Assembly (NCBI GenBank): GCA_002422865.1
Contig: DITN01000045.1
Location: 420-31,585, forward strand
Source: Bacteroidetes bacterium UBA6183
GTDB lineage: Bacteria; Bacteroidota; Bacteroidia; UKL13-3
DNA: 31,166 bases
Direction of reading: 5' to 3'
Shown piece by piece: positions 1 to 8,420 of this stretch (positions are counted from its first letter, which is position 1; each line of letters begins with the position of its first letter). The notes under the pieces were generated by a model, which made no database searches, had not been told where the DNA came from, and was given only the letters and a program-made list of their open reading frames with translations. The position numbers and the translations under genes were made by a program.

Positions 1-167
1 TGCACCATGGCTTTCCACCAATATTGGCGTAAGTTATTTTTTAGTTCGGTACCATTTTGCCCATAATCATATACCGCACCAAGTCCATCATAAATCTCAC
101 TACTAGGAAAAACAAAGCCATATTCTTTGGCATGGCTTACTACTTTTTTAAATATTTCTTCGCTCAT
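1..167 (-). CDS. glyS: glycyl-tRNA synthetase, N-terminal part (gene runs off the window)
   Basis: Reading the minus strand from the ATG at 167 gives 55 codons without a stop, continuing past position 1. The peptide begins MSEEIFKKVVSHAKEYGF and then contains IYDGLGAVYDYGQNG and QYWWKAMV. These are the hallmark N-terminal motifs of the single-chain, dimeric class II glycyl-tRNA synthetase, which charges tRNA-Gly in the cytoplasm. Only about the first tenth of the enzyme is present, so the class II catalytic motifs 2 and 3 and the anticodon-binding domain lie outside. The ATG is the natural start because family members begin just before the FKKxVSHxKEYGF block. A TTTGCGGC motif lies only 6 bases upstream of the start. 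The gene is divergent from the deacetylase-like gene at 344. Identification rests on recognised family motifs and is strong despite the short length. Confidence 0.9.
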   Translation of the reverse strand, partial: MSEEIFKKVVSHAKEYGFVFPSSEIYDGLGAVYDYGQNGTELKNNLRQYWWKAMV

Positions 168-172
168 AATCT

Positions 173-184
173 GCCGCAAATTAA
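173..184 (-). promoter_or_regulatory. possible -7 promoter element of glyS
   Basis: On the minus strand the sequence reads TTAATTTGCGGC, which matches the Bacteroidota -7 consensus TAnnTTTG at seven of eight positions. If it is used, the leader would be only a few bases long. No clear -33 TTG sits at the usual distance, so this is a weak inference. Confidence 0.3.
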
Positions 185-343
185 GGGCTTTAAACAGTTT
201 TTAAAAATTAAAGATAAACAACTGCCTATCAATAATAAACAAAGCAGTTTAATAACACGCATCAAGCTTAATACCGAAATAATAACCGATTGATTACCAT
301 TTATACCTAACTGCTATTAAATTGCATTACAAATAACGAAAGA

Positions 344-1633
344 TTGGTTACCGTACTAACAACACACCAAACCGAAAGGTTAACCTACATATTAACTGAG
401 CTATTAGAAAAGAGGCTTGGTGTACCGTACACTGTTACCACCAATGTTGATGAGTTTAATGCTACAAACGGAGCAAAAATTAATTACACTTCAACCCAAC
501 AACCCAACAGCCTACAGATTATACCGCAAGGTTTGCTGTTAGAAAATAAAATTACCGCCCAACATGTAGAAGTTAAAAAAAACGAGCGTTGGCATGCCAT
601 TTTATGGCCAAATTCAAATGCACCAATTCCATTTGATGTATTTGCAGCATCGTTTTTTTTATTGAGCAGATACGAAGAACACATCAACACCGCACGCGAT
701 AAACATGGGCGTTTTGAAGCCCAAAATAGCATTGCCTTTAACAACGGTTTCTTGCAGTTTCCATTGATAGAACATTGGTGCGAGCAATTGAAAGACCTGC
801 TCCAATCACTGTATCAAAACATAGTATATAAATCCAATACGTTTAAATCCATCACTACCATTGATGTTGATTTTGCCTACTTATACAAAGGCTTAGATAC
901 CAAAAGATGGCTAGGAAAACTGGCTAAATCTGCATTGAGGTATGATATAAAATCGGTACGCACACAGCTGCAATCGAGTTTTGATTTTACGATTGACCCA
1001 TACAATACGTACGATTTTATCAGAAAAACTGTTCGGGGTGAGTTGGGATATTTTATACTGATGAGCAACAATGGTGGGCACGATAAAAATATTAAGACAG
1101 ATGGATCGGCTTTTAAAAATCTCATCCAACAACTTAATAAAACAGCCGACTTTGTTGGCGTGCATCCATCCTACGCATCAAACCAAAGCATAAATACCTT
1201 AATAAAAGAGCGTGATGAATTAGGTAAAATCATCAATCGAAAAATAGAAAAAAGTAGGCAACACTTTTTAAAGATGAATTTGCCTGATACTTACCGTAAT
1301 TTGATTGAAGCAGGCATCAGTGAAGACTACACCATGGCCTATGCAGAACAAATTGGATTTAGGGCAAGCACTTGCGTCCCATTTTATTTTTTCGATTTAG
1401 GATTTAACAAAACCACAACATTATTGTGTTATCCAACTTGTTTTATGGATACCACGGCTATTCAATATTTAAAGTGGGATTCACAAAAAATAGCGGATTT
1501 CAACGAAAAGTTACTGAATTTGACGAAAAAGTACAACGGACATTATGTAACCTTGTGGCATAATAATACATTTGTGTTACCCCCGATAGCACAAGCATTT
1601 TGTAACTTATTCGAAAAACCTGAATTTGATTAG
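344..1633 (+). CDS. polysaccharide deacetylase-like protein (DUF7033-type)
   Basis: The 429-residue product has the layout of Bacteroidota proteins with an N-terminal DUF7033 region (roughly residues 1-165) and a C-terminal carbohydrate-esterase-4-like fold. Visible landmarks are TTIDVDFAY (171-179, with the paired aspartates expected at a metal/catalytic site), GVHPSYAS (272-279), RQHFLK (305-310), GISEDYTMAY (324-333), GFRAST (338-343) and the closing HYVTLWHNN (400-408). Family knowledge suggests N- or O-deacetylation of an envelope or exported polysaccharide; the substrate cannot be read from sequence. No signal peptide or membrane segment is seen, so it is probably cytoplasmic. The start is TTG: an in-frame stop lies 12 codons upstream and there is no ATG between, and MVTVLTTHQTERLTYIL fits family N-termini. 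The next gene overlaps it by 8 bases, implying co-translation with the acyltransferase-like protein. Confidence 0.75.
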   Translation: MVTVLTTHQTERLTYILTELLEKRLGVPYTVTTNVDEFNATNGAKINYTSTQQPNSLQIIPQGLLLENKITAQHVEVKKNERWHAILWPNSNAPIPFDVFAASFFLLSRYEEHINTARDKHGRFEAQNSIAFNNGFLQFPLIEHWCEQLKDLLQSLYQNIVYKSNTFKSITTIDVDFAYLYKGLDTKRWLGKLAKSALRYDIKSVRTQLQSSFDFTIDPYNTYDFIRKTVRGELGYFILMSNNGGHDKNIKTDGSAFKNLIQQLNKTADFVGVHPSYASNQSINTLIKERDELGKIINRKIEKSRQHFLKMNLPDTYRNLIEAGISEDYTMAYAEQIGFRASTCVPFYFFDLGFNKTTTLLCYPTCFMDTTAIQYLKWDSQKIADFNEKLLNLTKKYNGHYVTLWHNNTFVLPPIAQAFCNLFEKPEFD

Positions 1634-2540
1634 ATTCTATAAACATGAAGAGATAGACAAGTTTAAGTGGGATGAGTGCATTAAAAATGCTAATAACAGT
1701 CTTATTTATGGCTACAGTTGGTATCTTGATATTGCATCTCCGTCTTGGAATGCCGTTATACTTGGCGACTATCATGCTGTAATGCCTTTGCCTACGGTAA
1801 AAAAAATTTTCACCATGGCTTATCAACCATTTTTTACCCAACAACTAGGAATATTTATTAGTGCAGGTTATGAATTGCAAGCCGGCATTACAGAGTTTTT
1901 TCAAACAATTCCAGCAGATTACAAATACATTAATGTTTGTTTGAATGAAAAAAATGATAGTGGTGCTAAAGTGAATTTTGAGCTTAAGAGGCGTAATAAC
2001 TATTTACTTTACCTACATCAATCATACGAGCAATTATTTAAGGGTTTCAGTGACCACAATAGGCGTAATGTAAATAAGTCGAAAAAAAATGATTTAACTA
2101 TTAGTGATACCACACACGAAAGCGTAGTTAAATTTTACATTGAAAATAAAGGTAACGATACAGCAAAAGTTAGTATTGAAGACTATGACCGTTTGAATAA
2201 ACTGCTTGACGAAGCTTGTAAACGAGGATTTGTAACGTGTAAACAAGTTAAAGATGAAACAGGTAATTGCGTTGCATGTGCCGCTTTTTATATTCATCAA
2301 AATAGGCTAATTTATCAGATCGGTACCTCTAATGACGAAGGTCGTGATTTGAGAGCAATGTACTTCTTGTTTGACAGGTTAATATCTGAGTACAGCGAAC
2401 AAAACATGGTTCTGGACTTTGAAGGTTCGGATATTGAAGGCGTAGGAAGGTTTTTTAGCGGGTTTGGAGCATTATTAGTTCCTTATCATAGACTAATTGC
2501 CAATCGTTTACCATGGCCATTTAACTTGTTAAAAAAATAA
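1626..2540 (+). CDS. FemAB/GNAT-superfamily acyltransferase-like protein
   Basis: This 304-residue protein shows the two-lobe GNAT pattern of FemAB-like and BioF2-like acyltransferases. The N-terminal lobe has YGYSWYLD (28-35) and PFFTQQLGIF (68-77). The central basic block FSDHNRRNVNKSKK (141-154) resembles the HRRNLKKA stretch of this superfamily. The second lobe has CAAFYIHQNRLIYQIGTS (218-235), then LDFEGSDIEGVGRFFSGFGA (263-282), a pattern common in Bacteroidota members. FemAB relatives transfer aminoacyl or acyl groups to cell-wall or polysaccharide precursors; the actual donor and acceptor here are unknown. It starts with TTG inside the end of the upstream deacetylase-like gene (8-base overlap), and no better start is visible. 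The coupling suggests that both proteins modify the same glycan. A Ppx/GppA gene follows after 57 bases. Confidence 0.7.
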   Translation: MIRFYKHEEIDKFKWDECIKNANNSLIYGYSWYLDIASPSWNAVILGDYHAVMPLPTVKKIFTMAYQPFFTQQLGIFISAGYELQAGITEFFQTIPADYKYINVCLNEKNDSGAKVNFELKRRNNYLLYLHQSYEQLFKGFSDHNRRNVNKSKKNDLTISDTTHESVVKFYIENKGNDTAKVSIEDYDRLNKLLDEACKRGFVTCKQVKDETGNCVACAAFYIHQNRLIYQIGTSNDEGRDLRAMYFLFDRLISEYSEQNMVLDFEGSDIEGVGRFFSGFGALLVPYHRLIANRLPWPFNLLKK

Positions 2541-2597
2541 CATCATTATTTAGGGTTATTCTATATACTTGTGCCACCAACTTAATAGTACCACAAG

Positions 2598-3473
2598 GTG
2601 AAATTTGCAGCAATAGATATTGGAAGTAACGCAGTTAGATTACAAATTGCACGCCTAAACGACAATCCCCAAGAACCGTTTAAAAAAGTAGAATTTGTTC
2701 GTATACCTATTAGGTTGGGTGATGATGCTTTTAACAGAGGTAAGATTAGCAAAGAGAAACGTAAAATGTTTTACAAAGCTATGCAATCCTTTAAGTTGAT
2801 GATGGAAGTATTTGGTGTAAACAGCTACATGGCATGTGCTACTAGCGCAATGCGCGAAGCCAAAAATGGACAAAAAATAGTTGAAAAAGTTGCTGAAGAG
2901 TTTGATTTAAACATTGATATTATTGATGGTAAACGTGAATCAGAATTAATTCTAAAATCAATTACACGCTACCTAAAACCCGACCATAATTACTTAACCA
3001 TTGATGTAGGCGGAGGTAGTACCGAGATGACTGTAATCCAAAATTTAAAAGCATACGACAGTGTGAGTTTTGATGTTGGCACAGTAAGGTTGTTAGATAA
3101 TGCCATCAAAAAAGAAAATTGGTATGCATTGGAATCTTATGTAAAAGACCACATCAAAGCCATTGAACACTCACGTGCCATTGCTACAAGCGGTACCATA
3201 AATAAAATAGCCAATATCATTAACCCAACATTAACCGAGCCTTCTATTACCATTGATGAATTAGATAAGTTTTATCACACCATCAAAAAAATGAGCATTA
3301 CGCAGCTGATAGAAACCTATAAACTAAATCCGGATAGGGCTGATGTAATGGAGCACTCGGCTTATTTATACCTTAAAATATTAAAGTGGGCAAACATAGA
3401 AAAACTGTTTGCACCAAGTGCGGGTTTAAAAGATGGAATTTTATATGAGTTGCTTGAAAAAAGCGAGTATTAA
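2598..3473 (+). CDS. Ppx/GppA family phosphatase (exopolyphosphatase-like)
   Basis: The 291-residue product belongs to the ASKHA-fold Ppx/GppA family, which hydrolyses polyphosphate and/or the pentaphosphate alarmone pppGpp. Diagnostic stretches are AAIDIGSNAVRL (phosphate-1 loop, 4-15), ACATSAMREAKNG (79-91), DGKRESELI (110-118, with Glu114 in the usual catalytic-base position), LTIDVGGGSTEM (133-144, phosphate-2) and AIATSGTINKIANI (195-208, adenosine-type motif). It is the short form without the C-terminal HD-like domain of E. coli Ppx, so it cannot be assigned to polyphosphate or pppGpp by sequence alone. It starts with GTG, directly giving the expected MKFAAIDIGSN. The terminal TAA overlaps the last codons of the convergent membrane-protein gene, with 4 shared bases and no terminator between them. 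Confidence 0.88.
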   Translation: MKFAAIDIGSNAVRLQIARLNDNPQEPFKKVEFVRIPIRLGDDAFNRGKISKEKRKMFYKAMQSFKLMMEVFGVNSYMACATSAMREAKNGQKIVEKVAEEFDLNIDIIDGKRESELILKSITRYLKPDHNYLTIDVGGGSTEMTVIQNLKAYDSVSFDVGTVRLLDNAIKKENWYALESYVKDHIKAIEHSRAIATSGTINKIANIINPTLTEPSITIDELDKFYHTIKKMSITQLIETYKLNPDRADVMEHSAYLYLKILKWANIEKLFAPSAGLKDGILYELLEKSEY

Positions 3474-3928
3474 AACAAGTCGGTTAGCTTAACACCTAGC
3501 AATGCATACAAGCCATAGGTAAGCAGTGTCCAGCCCAAAAAGCTAAAAAACATATAACGTTTTATTTTCCATTTATTCTCTTCGAAAGCAGCAGCTAAAA
3601 TTGTACCTACCGGAACAGATAATAAAACAGGAGTAAGAATTACAATACCTACTATTTCGTACTTAATAATAAATTTCAATAACCACCTGCGGTGTTTACC
3701 TACCGGCTTATGAACTTTAGGTTTAGGAGGAAAAAATTTATGGTACAAAAACAAAATACCATCCCATAAATATAAATACACAACAACACCTAACATACCT
3801 CCACCAACGGTACACAATAAGGTTTCAATAAAATTTAAGTTAGTACCCATAGCCGTAAAAACACCAATTAAGTATTTAACGGCACTGGTTAAAATTACTG
3901 CAATATATTTGGCCAACAGTTCCTTCAT
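3470..3928 (-). CDS. uncharacterised four-helix membrane protein
   Basis: I do not recognise this 152-residue protein with confidence. Hydrophobic stretches at about 8-28, 38-62, 90-114 and 124-146 predict four transmembrane helices. A proline- and lysine-rich, strongly basic loop lies between helices 2 and 3 (about 66-82, with FFPPKPKVHKPVGKHRRW), probably cytoplasmic. A proline- and glycine-containing patch, ILTPVLLSVPVGTILAAAF (97-115), sits in helix 3 and is loosely reminiscent of small transporter families, but this is not enough for a call. It lies 30 bases downstream of murQ on the same strand and is probably its operon partner, hinting at envelope or amino-sugar work. Its TAA overlaps the stop of the convergent Ppx/GppA gene. 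Confidence 0.6.
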   Translation of the reverse strand: MKELLAKYIAVILTSAVKYLIGVFTAMGTNLNFIETLLCTVGGGMLGVVVYLYLWDGILFLYHKFFPPKPKVHKPVGKHRRWLLKFIIKYEIVGIVILTPVLLSVPVGTILAAAFEENKWKIKRYMFFSFLGWTLLTYGLYALLGVKLTDLF

Positions 3929-3958
3929 GCTGTTAGCAAAGGTAGGGGTTTTAGCGGG

Positions 3959-4861
3959 TTAGTCTTTAGTTAAATCTAACTTTTTAACGGCAGCAATTGC
4001 TTTGCGCACATTACCATATGTTTTTAAAAGTAATGTTGCTTTAGGTTCATCCACTTTTAAATCATCCATAATCATTTTTGCACCGCGCTTAATAAGTTTA
4101 TTGTTGGTTGGTGTCATATCCACCATTTTGTTTCCCTTAACCCTACCCAATTTTATCATCAAACTTGTGCTAATCATATTTAACACTAGCTTTTGTGCAG
4201 TACCACTTTTCATACGTGTGCTGCCTGTAACAAACTCCGGGCCTACTACCACTTCAACCGGATATTGTGCAGTCTCAGCTACTTTACTTCCTTTGTTACA
4301 AACGATACAACCTGTTAAAACACCGGCTTTGTTAGCTTCTTTTAATGCCCCAATAACATAGGGTGTGCTGCCACTTGCGGCAATACCAATCAACACATCC
4401 TTTTTGGTAATTTTATATGCTTTTAAATCTTTCCAACCTTGTTTTTCATCGTCCTCGGCAAACTCTACAGCTTTACGTATGGCTTTATCGCCTCCCGCAA
4501 TTAAGCCAATAACCAAATCGAACGAAACACCAAAAGTGGGCGGACATTCGCTTGCATCAACTATCCCTAATCGACCGCTTGTTCCTGCACCAATGTAAAA
4601 TAATCGCCCCCCCTTTTTCATGCGTTCGTAAGCGGCATCAACCAAATTTTTCACCTTAGGTATGGCTTTGTTTACCGCTTGCGGAACGGTTTGGTCCTCC
4701 TTATTTATATTGGCAAGCAACTGCTTGGTACTCATCTTTTCTAAATGATTGTACTTTGAAGTTTGCTCTGTGGTACGTTTATCTGTATGAACAGCAACCT
4801 TCTTAACAGCTTTTTTAGCTGCTACTTTCACCGTTTTTGCTGATGTTTTTTTTGTAGCCAT
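3959..4861 (-). CDS. murQ: N-acetylmuramic acid 6-phosphate etherase
   Basis: MurQ cleaves the lactyl ether of N-acetylmuramic acid 6-phosphate to give GlcNAc-6-phosphate and D-lactate, a cytoplasmic step in peptidoglycan recycling. The SIS-domain signatures are unmistakable: LFYIGAGTSGRLGIVDASECPPTF (from residue 87), AGGDKAIRKAVEFAEDD (122-138), AASGSTPYVIGAL (161-173) and VGPEFVTGSTRMKSGTAQKL (206-225). Glu105 and Glu136 occupy the spacing of the catalytic glutamates of the E. coli enzyme. The oddity is the N-terminus: residues 1-26 contain eight Lys and six Ala, no acidic residue, and precede the normal start of the family (TDKRTTEQ). The only in-frame alternative nearby is a GTG at residue 11, which would keep most of the basic tail. 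It is followed after 30 bases by the four-helix membrane protein gene. Confidence 0.92.
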   Translation of the reverse strand: MATKKTSAKTVKVAAKKAVKKVAVHTDKRTTEQTSKYNHLEKMSTKQLLANINKEDQTVPQAVNKAIPKVKNLVDAAYERMKKGGRLFYIGAGTSGRLGIVDASECPPTFGVSFDLVIGLIAGGDKAIRKAVEFAEDDEKQGWKDLKAYKITKKDVLIGIAASGSTPYVIGALKEANKAGVLTGCIVCNKGSKVAETAQYPVEVVVGPEFVTGSTRMKSGTAQKLVLNMISTSLMIKLGRVKGNKMVDMTPTNNKLIKRGAKMIMDDLKVDEPKATLLLKTYGNVRKAIAAVKKLDLTKD

Positions 4862-4909
4862 AACTTGATTAGTTAATTTTATTGAACAAAATCAATTATA
4901 AAAATCTTT

Positions 4910-4936
4910 TTTGCGTTGATGTGGTTGTTATCTTTG
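4910..4936 (+). promoter_or_regulatory. candidate promoter of the S41 protease gene
   Basis: TATCTTTG at 4929-4936 matches the Bacteroidota -7 consensus TAnnTTTG exactly, and TTTG lies at 4910-4913. The 15-base gap is shorter than usual for a -33/-7 pair, so only the -7 element is well supported. It would place transcription start about 15-20 bases before the ATG at 4959. Confidence 0.4.
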
Positions 4937-4958
4937 AATCTTATTACGAAGAACATAC

Positions 4959-6575
4959 ATGAATAAATCAATTTGGCAACCATTTATATACGCATTGTTG
5001 ATAGTTGTGGGTATTATAATGGGCATATGGCTAAAACCAGATACAAACGGTGGCGGATTTTTATTTAAAAGTAAAAACAAAATAGGGCAGATACTAAACA
5101 TTGTTAATGAGGCTTATGTAGATACCGTTGATATTGACAGCCTTGAAGAAGTAGCCATTGGTGAGCTATTAACCCAACTCGACCCGCACAGTGTTTACAT
5201 CCCTGCAAGAGATTTACAACAAGCAAACGAAGGCTTAGAAGGTAATTTTGAAGGTGTAGGTATTGAGTTTAGTATTTTGGATGATACCATTATGGTAGCC
5301 AACGTGCTTAAAGATGGCCCTGCATCAAAAGTTGGCATTTTACCCGGTGATAGAATTATTAAAGTTGATACGGCAAATGTGGCCGGTGTGGGCATTAAAA
5401 ACGAACAAGTATTTAAATTACTAAGAGGAGCTGCAGGTACAAAAGTATTGGTACAGTTGTTTAGGCCTGATGGTAAACGTAAAATCAGCTACAACATCTC
5501 GCGCGGACAAATTCCTATTTACAGTGTTGATGCAGCTTTGATGTTAAACAACCAAACTGGCTATATTAAAATTGAACGTTTTGCAGCAAGTACCCATCAA
5601 GAGTTTGTGGAGGCATTGGAAAAACTTCAGTCCCAGCAAATGAAAAACTTGATTTTAGATTTACGCAATAACCCGGGTGGATATTTAAGCGCTGCAACAG
5701 ACATTGCTGATGAATTTTTGGATGATAAAAAACTAATTGTATACACCGAAGGGCGTACACAAAGACGTGTTGAATATAAAGCAGAGAACTCCGGTAGTTT
5801 TGAAACCGGAAAACTGATTGTTTTAATTGATGAAGGTAGTGCAAGTGCAAGCGAAATTGTAAGTGGCGCAGTGCAAGACTGGGATCGTGGTGTTATTTTA
5901 GGAAGAAGAAGTTTTGGCAAAGGACTGGTACAAGAACCTTTTCAATTACAAGATGGTTCTGCTATAAGGTTAACTGTATCTCGTTATTACACACCCGCAG
6001 GAAGATGTATACAAAAAGATTATACAGGTGGTGTTGAAGCATATGAACATGAAATAAGTAACAGGTATGAAGATGGAGAGGTGAATGATGAAACTAAGTT
6101 AAAAATTACAGACAGTACGGCTTACAAAACAGGTAAAGGCAGAGCGGTTTATGGCGGTGGAGGAATTATGCCCGATGTATTTGTAGCGGTTGACACAAGC
6201 TACATTAATCATTTTTATGCAGCTATATTTGAACAAAGTTTGCTAAGCAGATTTACCTATAACTACATGGATGCAAACCGTAAAAAGTTAACATCAACTT
6301 ATCAAAATGCAGGCACATTTAATGCCTCGTTTTTAGTGAGCAATGAGTTATGGAACAACTTTGTTACCTACCTCAAACAAAACAGTACAACAGATTTTAG
6401 CAATCAAGAGATTAACCAATCTGAAAACCATGTAAGACTTTTAATAAAGGCCATGATTGCACGGCAAGTTTGGCGAGATGAAGGTTATTATACTGTATTA
6501 AGTAGCGAAGACAAAATGATTAGAAAAGCCATCGAAACCTTCTCATACAACTACGATAAATTACTTCACCCCTAA
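4959..6575 (+). CDS. S41 family C-terminal processing peptidase (CtpA/Prc-like)
   Basis: The 538-residue product is a PDZ-containing serine protease that trims C-termini of envelope proteins. An N-terminal hydrophobic segment (about 7-25) acts as signal or membrane anchor, placing the protease in the periplasm. The S41 N-terminal region follows (about 40-90, with LTQLDPHSVYIPARD), then a PDZ domain (about 90-180, with EGVGIEF, GPASKVGILPGDRIIKVD and LLRGAAGTKV). The catalytic domain begins near 190 and includes LILDLRNNPGGYL (231-243). The Ser-Lys pair is Ser296 in GSASASEI and Lys321 in GRRSFGKGLVQ, with Gln325 at the expected +4 position. The C-terminal 150 residues after the Asp-rich GGGGIMPDVFV stretch are typical of Bacteroidota members. 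It is monocistronic, divergent from murQ and convergent with ftcD through a shared terminator. Paralogues are common, so no precise gene name is given. Confidence 0.93.
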   Translation: MNKSIWQPFIYALLIVVGIIMGIWLKPDTNGGGFLFKSKNKIGQILNIVNEAYVDTVDIDSLEEVAIGELLTQLDPHSVYIPARDLQQANEGLEGNFEGVGIEFSILDDTIMVANVLKDGPASKVGILPGDRIIKVDTANVAGVGIKNEQVFKLLRGAAGTKVLVQLFRPDGKRKISYNISRGQIPIYSVDAALMLNNQTGYIKIERFAASTHQEFVEALEKLQSQQMKNLILDLRNNPGGYLSAATDIADEFLDDKKLIVYTEGRTQRRVEYKAENSGSFETGKLIVLIDEGSASASEIVSGAVQDWDRGVILGRRSFGKGLVQEPFQLQDGSAIRLTVSRYYTPAGRCIQKDYTGGVEAYEHEISNRYEDGEVNDETKLKITDSTAYKTGKGRAVYGGGGIMPDVFVAVDTSYINHFYAAIFEQSLLSRFTYNYMDANRKKLTSTYQNAGTFNASFLVSNELWNNFVTYLKQNSTTDFSNQEINQSENHVRLLIKAMIARQVWRDEGYYTVLSSEDKMIRKAIETFSYNYDKLLHP

Positions 6576-6580
6576 TAACA

Positions 6581-6617
6581 AAAATGCCACACCAAAATTT
6601 GATGTGGCATTTTTATT
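6581..6617. terminator. bidirectional Rho-independent terminator
   Basis: An 11-base perfect inverted repeat (AAAATGCCACA at 6581-6591, TGTGGCATTTT at 6603-6613) is flanked by runs of T in both directions. It sits between the convergent S41 protease and ftcD genes and should serve both. Confidence 0.85.
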
Positions 6618-6632
6618 TTATTTAAAATTCAA

Positions 6633-8324
6633 TCAAGCAATTGCAGCTTCGACCTTTGCAATTAAAGCATCGGCTTCTGTATGATTTTTATCTAAAATTT
6701 GTTTTGCACGCGATTTTATATCTTCAGCAAACGCACGGTCTTTTAATCCTTGCGCATTTACCAACACATTAAAGTATGCACCACGCACAGCCGTTTTAAC
6801 ACATAATATACCCACGCCTGCATCGGTAATGCTATTAGGATTTCCTTGCTCAACCATTGCGGCCAGCATAGGTAAAATGCTGTAAGCAGTTTCCATTACT
6901 TTAAATGGAATATCGCAAGCATATTTAGTGGCCTCTTCTATAGCCTGTGTTCTTGTTTTTTTCTCCTCGTCAGTTCCTTTTGGCAAACCAAACGCGTTCA
7001 TAATTTTGTTAAACGCATTGGTGTCTTCATCCACCAAAGTAAGTAAGGTATCTTTTACTTGCTGACCTTGTGCTGCAAAATCGCTGAACAAGTTTATCTT
7101 ATCTTCCCAGCCACGTTTTCCGGCACTTAAGTTGGCAACCATGGTACCCAAAGCCGCTCCTAAACTACCTACATAAGCACTGATACTTCCACCGCCCGGT
7201 GCAGGACTTTCACTTGCTGTTTCATCAGCAAATGCGCGTAAATCCATTCGAATTAAACGCTCATTTTCTGCCTTGCGTAATTTGTATTCAATAATTTTTT
7301 TCTCCGGATCAAACGGACCTAATTCATCTAAACCTAAACTTTTAACAGCAATATGAATCAACTCAATTTCGCTTACGCCAATACTGCGATTTTGTTTTTG
7401 CAAATAATGTTTACCTGCATCCAACATAGCACTTAACGGAATCAAACCAACCAATTCACTACCTGTTACACGCAAACCACGACTTTGTGCGCTGCGACAA
7501 ACTTCATCAAAAGCTTGGTGAACAGAAGTTACTTTATAGTTAGTTAAGTTCATGGAAATTTGAGCAACGTTGTACTCCTCAATAAACCATCCAATTGCCT
7601 TAACAGCTTTTAAAGTACCCGGAATACGCACATCGTTTCCATCTGCATCTTTTACTACCTTACCTGTAATCGGATTTCCTTCGCGTTTAACACGTCCGGC
7701 TTCACGCACATCAAACGCAATACTATTAGCCAAACGAACCGATTTTGTATTTAAGTTTACGTTGTAAGCTATTAAGAAATCGCGTGCACCAATCACGGTA
7801 CCACCCCATTTTGCGTTAAATTCAGCCGGACCAAAATCAGGTTTCCATTCCAATAATTTTATTTTATCAAAAAAGCCTTCGTACTCGCCTGCACGAATGA
7901 TAGAAAGGTTTTTGCGTGCTTCGTTTGATTGAGCAGCTTCGTATAAGTAAACCGGAATATTAAGCTCCTCTCCAACTCTTTTTCCTAATTTTTGAGCATA
8001 AACCACGGTTTCTTCCATAGTAATACCACTCACCGGAATTAAAGGACACACATCAGTTGCGCCCATACGCGGATGTTCGCCTCTGTGTTTACTCATATCA
8101 ATTAACTCGGCTGCTTTTTTTATGGCTAAGTAGGCTGCTTCAATTACCACATCAGGATGACCAACAAAAGTTACTACTGTTCTATTTGTTGCTTTTCCGG
8201 GATCTACGTCTAACAACATTACGCCTTCTACCGATTCTATTTGGTCGGTTATTTGTTTGATGATTCCTAAATCAACTCCTTCGCTAAAATTAGGAACACA
8301 CTCTATTAATGCATTTTTATTCAT
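6633..8324 (-). CDS. ftcD: bifunctional glutamate formimidoyltransferase / formimidotetrahydrofolate cyclodeaminase
   Basis: This is the fused two-domain enzyme of histidine degradation. The first domain moves the formimino group of formiminoglutamate to tetrahydrofolate, and the second releases ammonia to give methenyl-tetrahydrofolate. Domain 1 (about 1-330) begins NALIECVPNFSEG and includes DVDPGKATNRTVVTFVG and MSKHRGEHPRMGATDVCP, the His-rich active-site block. Domain 2 (about 350-560) is marked by SPAPGGGSISAYVGSLGAAL. The 563-residue length fits the fused form seen in animals and Bacteroidota. I chose the ATG at 8324 because family members begin MxKxxIECVPNFSEG. An in-frame TTG at 8354 would add ten residues but falls inside a promoter-like TTTATTTGCCG. 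No other hut genes are in the window. A terminator lies downstream, and the giant surface-protein gene ends upstream on the same strand. Confidence 0.93.
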   Translation of the reverse strand: MNKNALIECVPNFSEGVDLGIIKQITDQIESVEGVMLLDVDPGKATNRTVVTFVGHPDVVIEAAYLAIKKAAELIDMSKHRGEHPRMGATDVCPLIPVSGITMEETVVYAQKLGKRVGEELNIPVYLYEAAQSNEARKNLSIIRAGEYEGFFDKIKLLEWKPDFGPAEFNAKWGGTVIGARDFLIAYNVNLNTKSVRLANSIAFDVREAGRVKREGNPITGKVVKDADGNDVRIPGTLKAVKAIGWFIEEYNVAQISMNLTNYKVTSVHQAFDEVCRSAQSRGLRVTGSELVGLIPLSAMLDAGKHYLQKQNRSIGVSEIELIHIAVKSLGLDELGPFDPEKKIIEYKLRKAENERLIRMDLRAFADETASESPAPGGGSISAYVGSLGAALGTMVANLSAGKRGWEDKINLFSDFAAQGQQVKDTLLTLVDEDTNAFNKIMNAFGLPKGTDEEKKTRTQAIEEATKYACDIPFKVMETAYSILPMLAAMVEQGNPNSITDAGVGILCVKTAVRGAYFNVLVNAQGLKDRAFAEDIKSRAKQILDKNHTEADALIAKVEAAIA

Positions 8325-8371
8325 GAGTAAAAAGTATGCTAAATGATTCGGCAAATAAACAACTAAAAACG

Positions 8372-8404
8372 AAAAAAGCCCCGGGAAATTCCCGAGGCTT
8401 TTTT
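8372..8404 (-). terminator. Rho-independent terminator of the surface-protein gene
   Basis: Arms AAAAAAGCCCCGGGA (8372-8386) and TCCCGAGGCTTTTTT (8390-8404) pair with a single mismatch and a loop of about three bases. On the minus strand the hairpin ends in a T run, 16 bases after the surface-protein stop codon, and separates that gene from ftcD. Confidence 0.88.
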
Positions 8405-8420
8405 AATTGATTTTAAGATA

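Noticed and set aside
57..293. Plus-strand open frame of 78 codons at the window start
   Set aside because: It is largely antisense to the glyS N-terminus, whose minus-strand translation matches glycyl-tRNA synthetase motifs. The peptide itself looks random.
8325..8354. TTG-started ten-residue extension of ftcD
   Set aside because: The TTG lies in a promoter-like TTTATTTGCCG element, and family proteins begin at the ATG at 8324.
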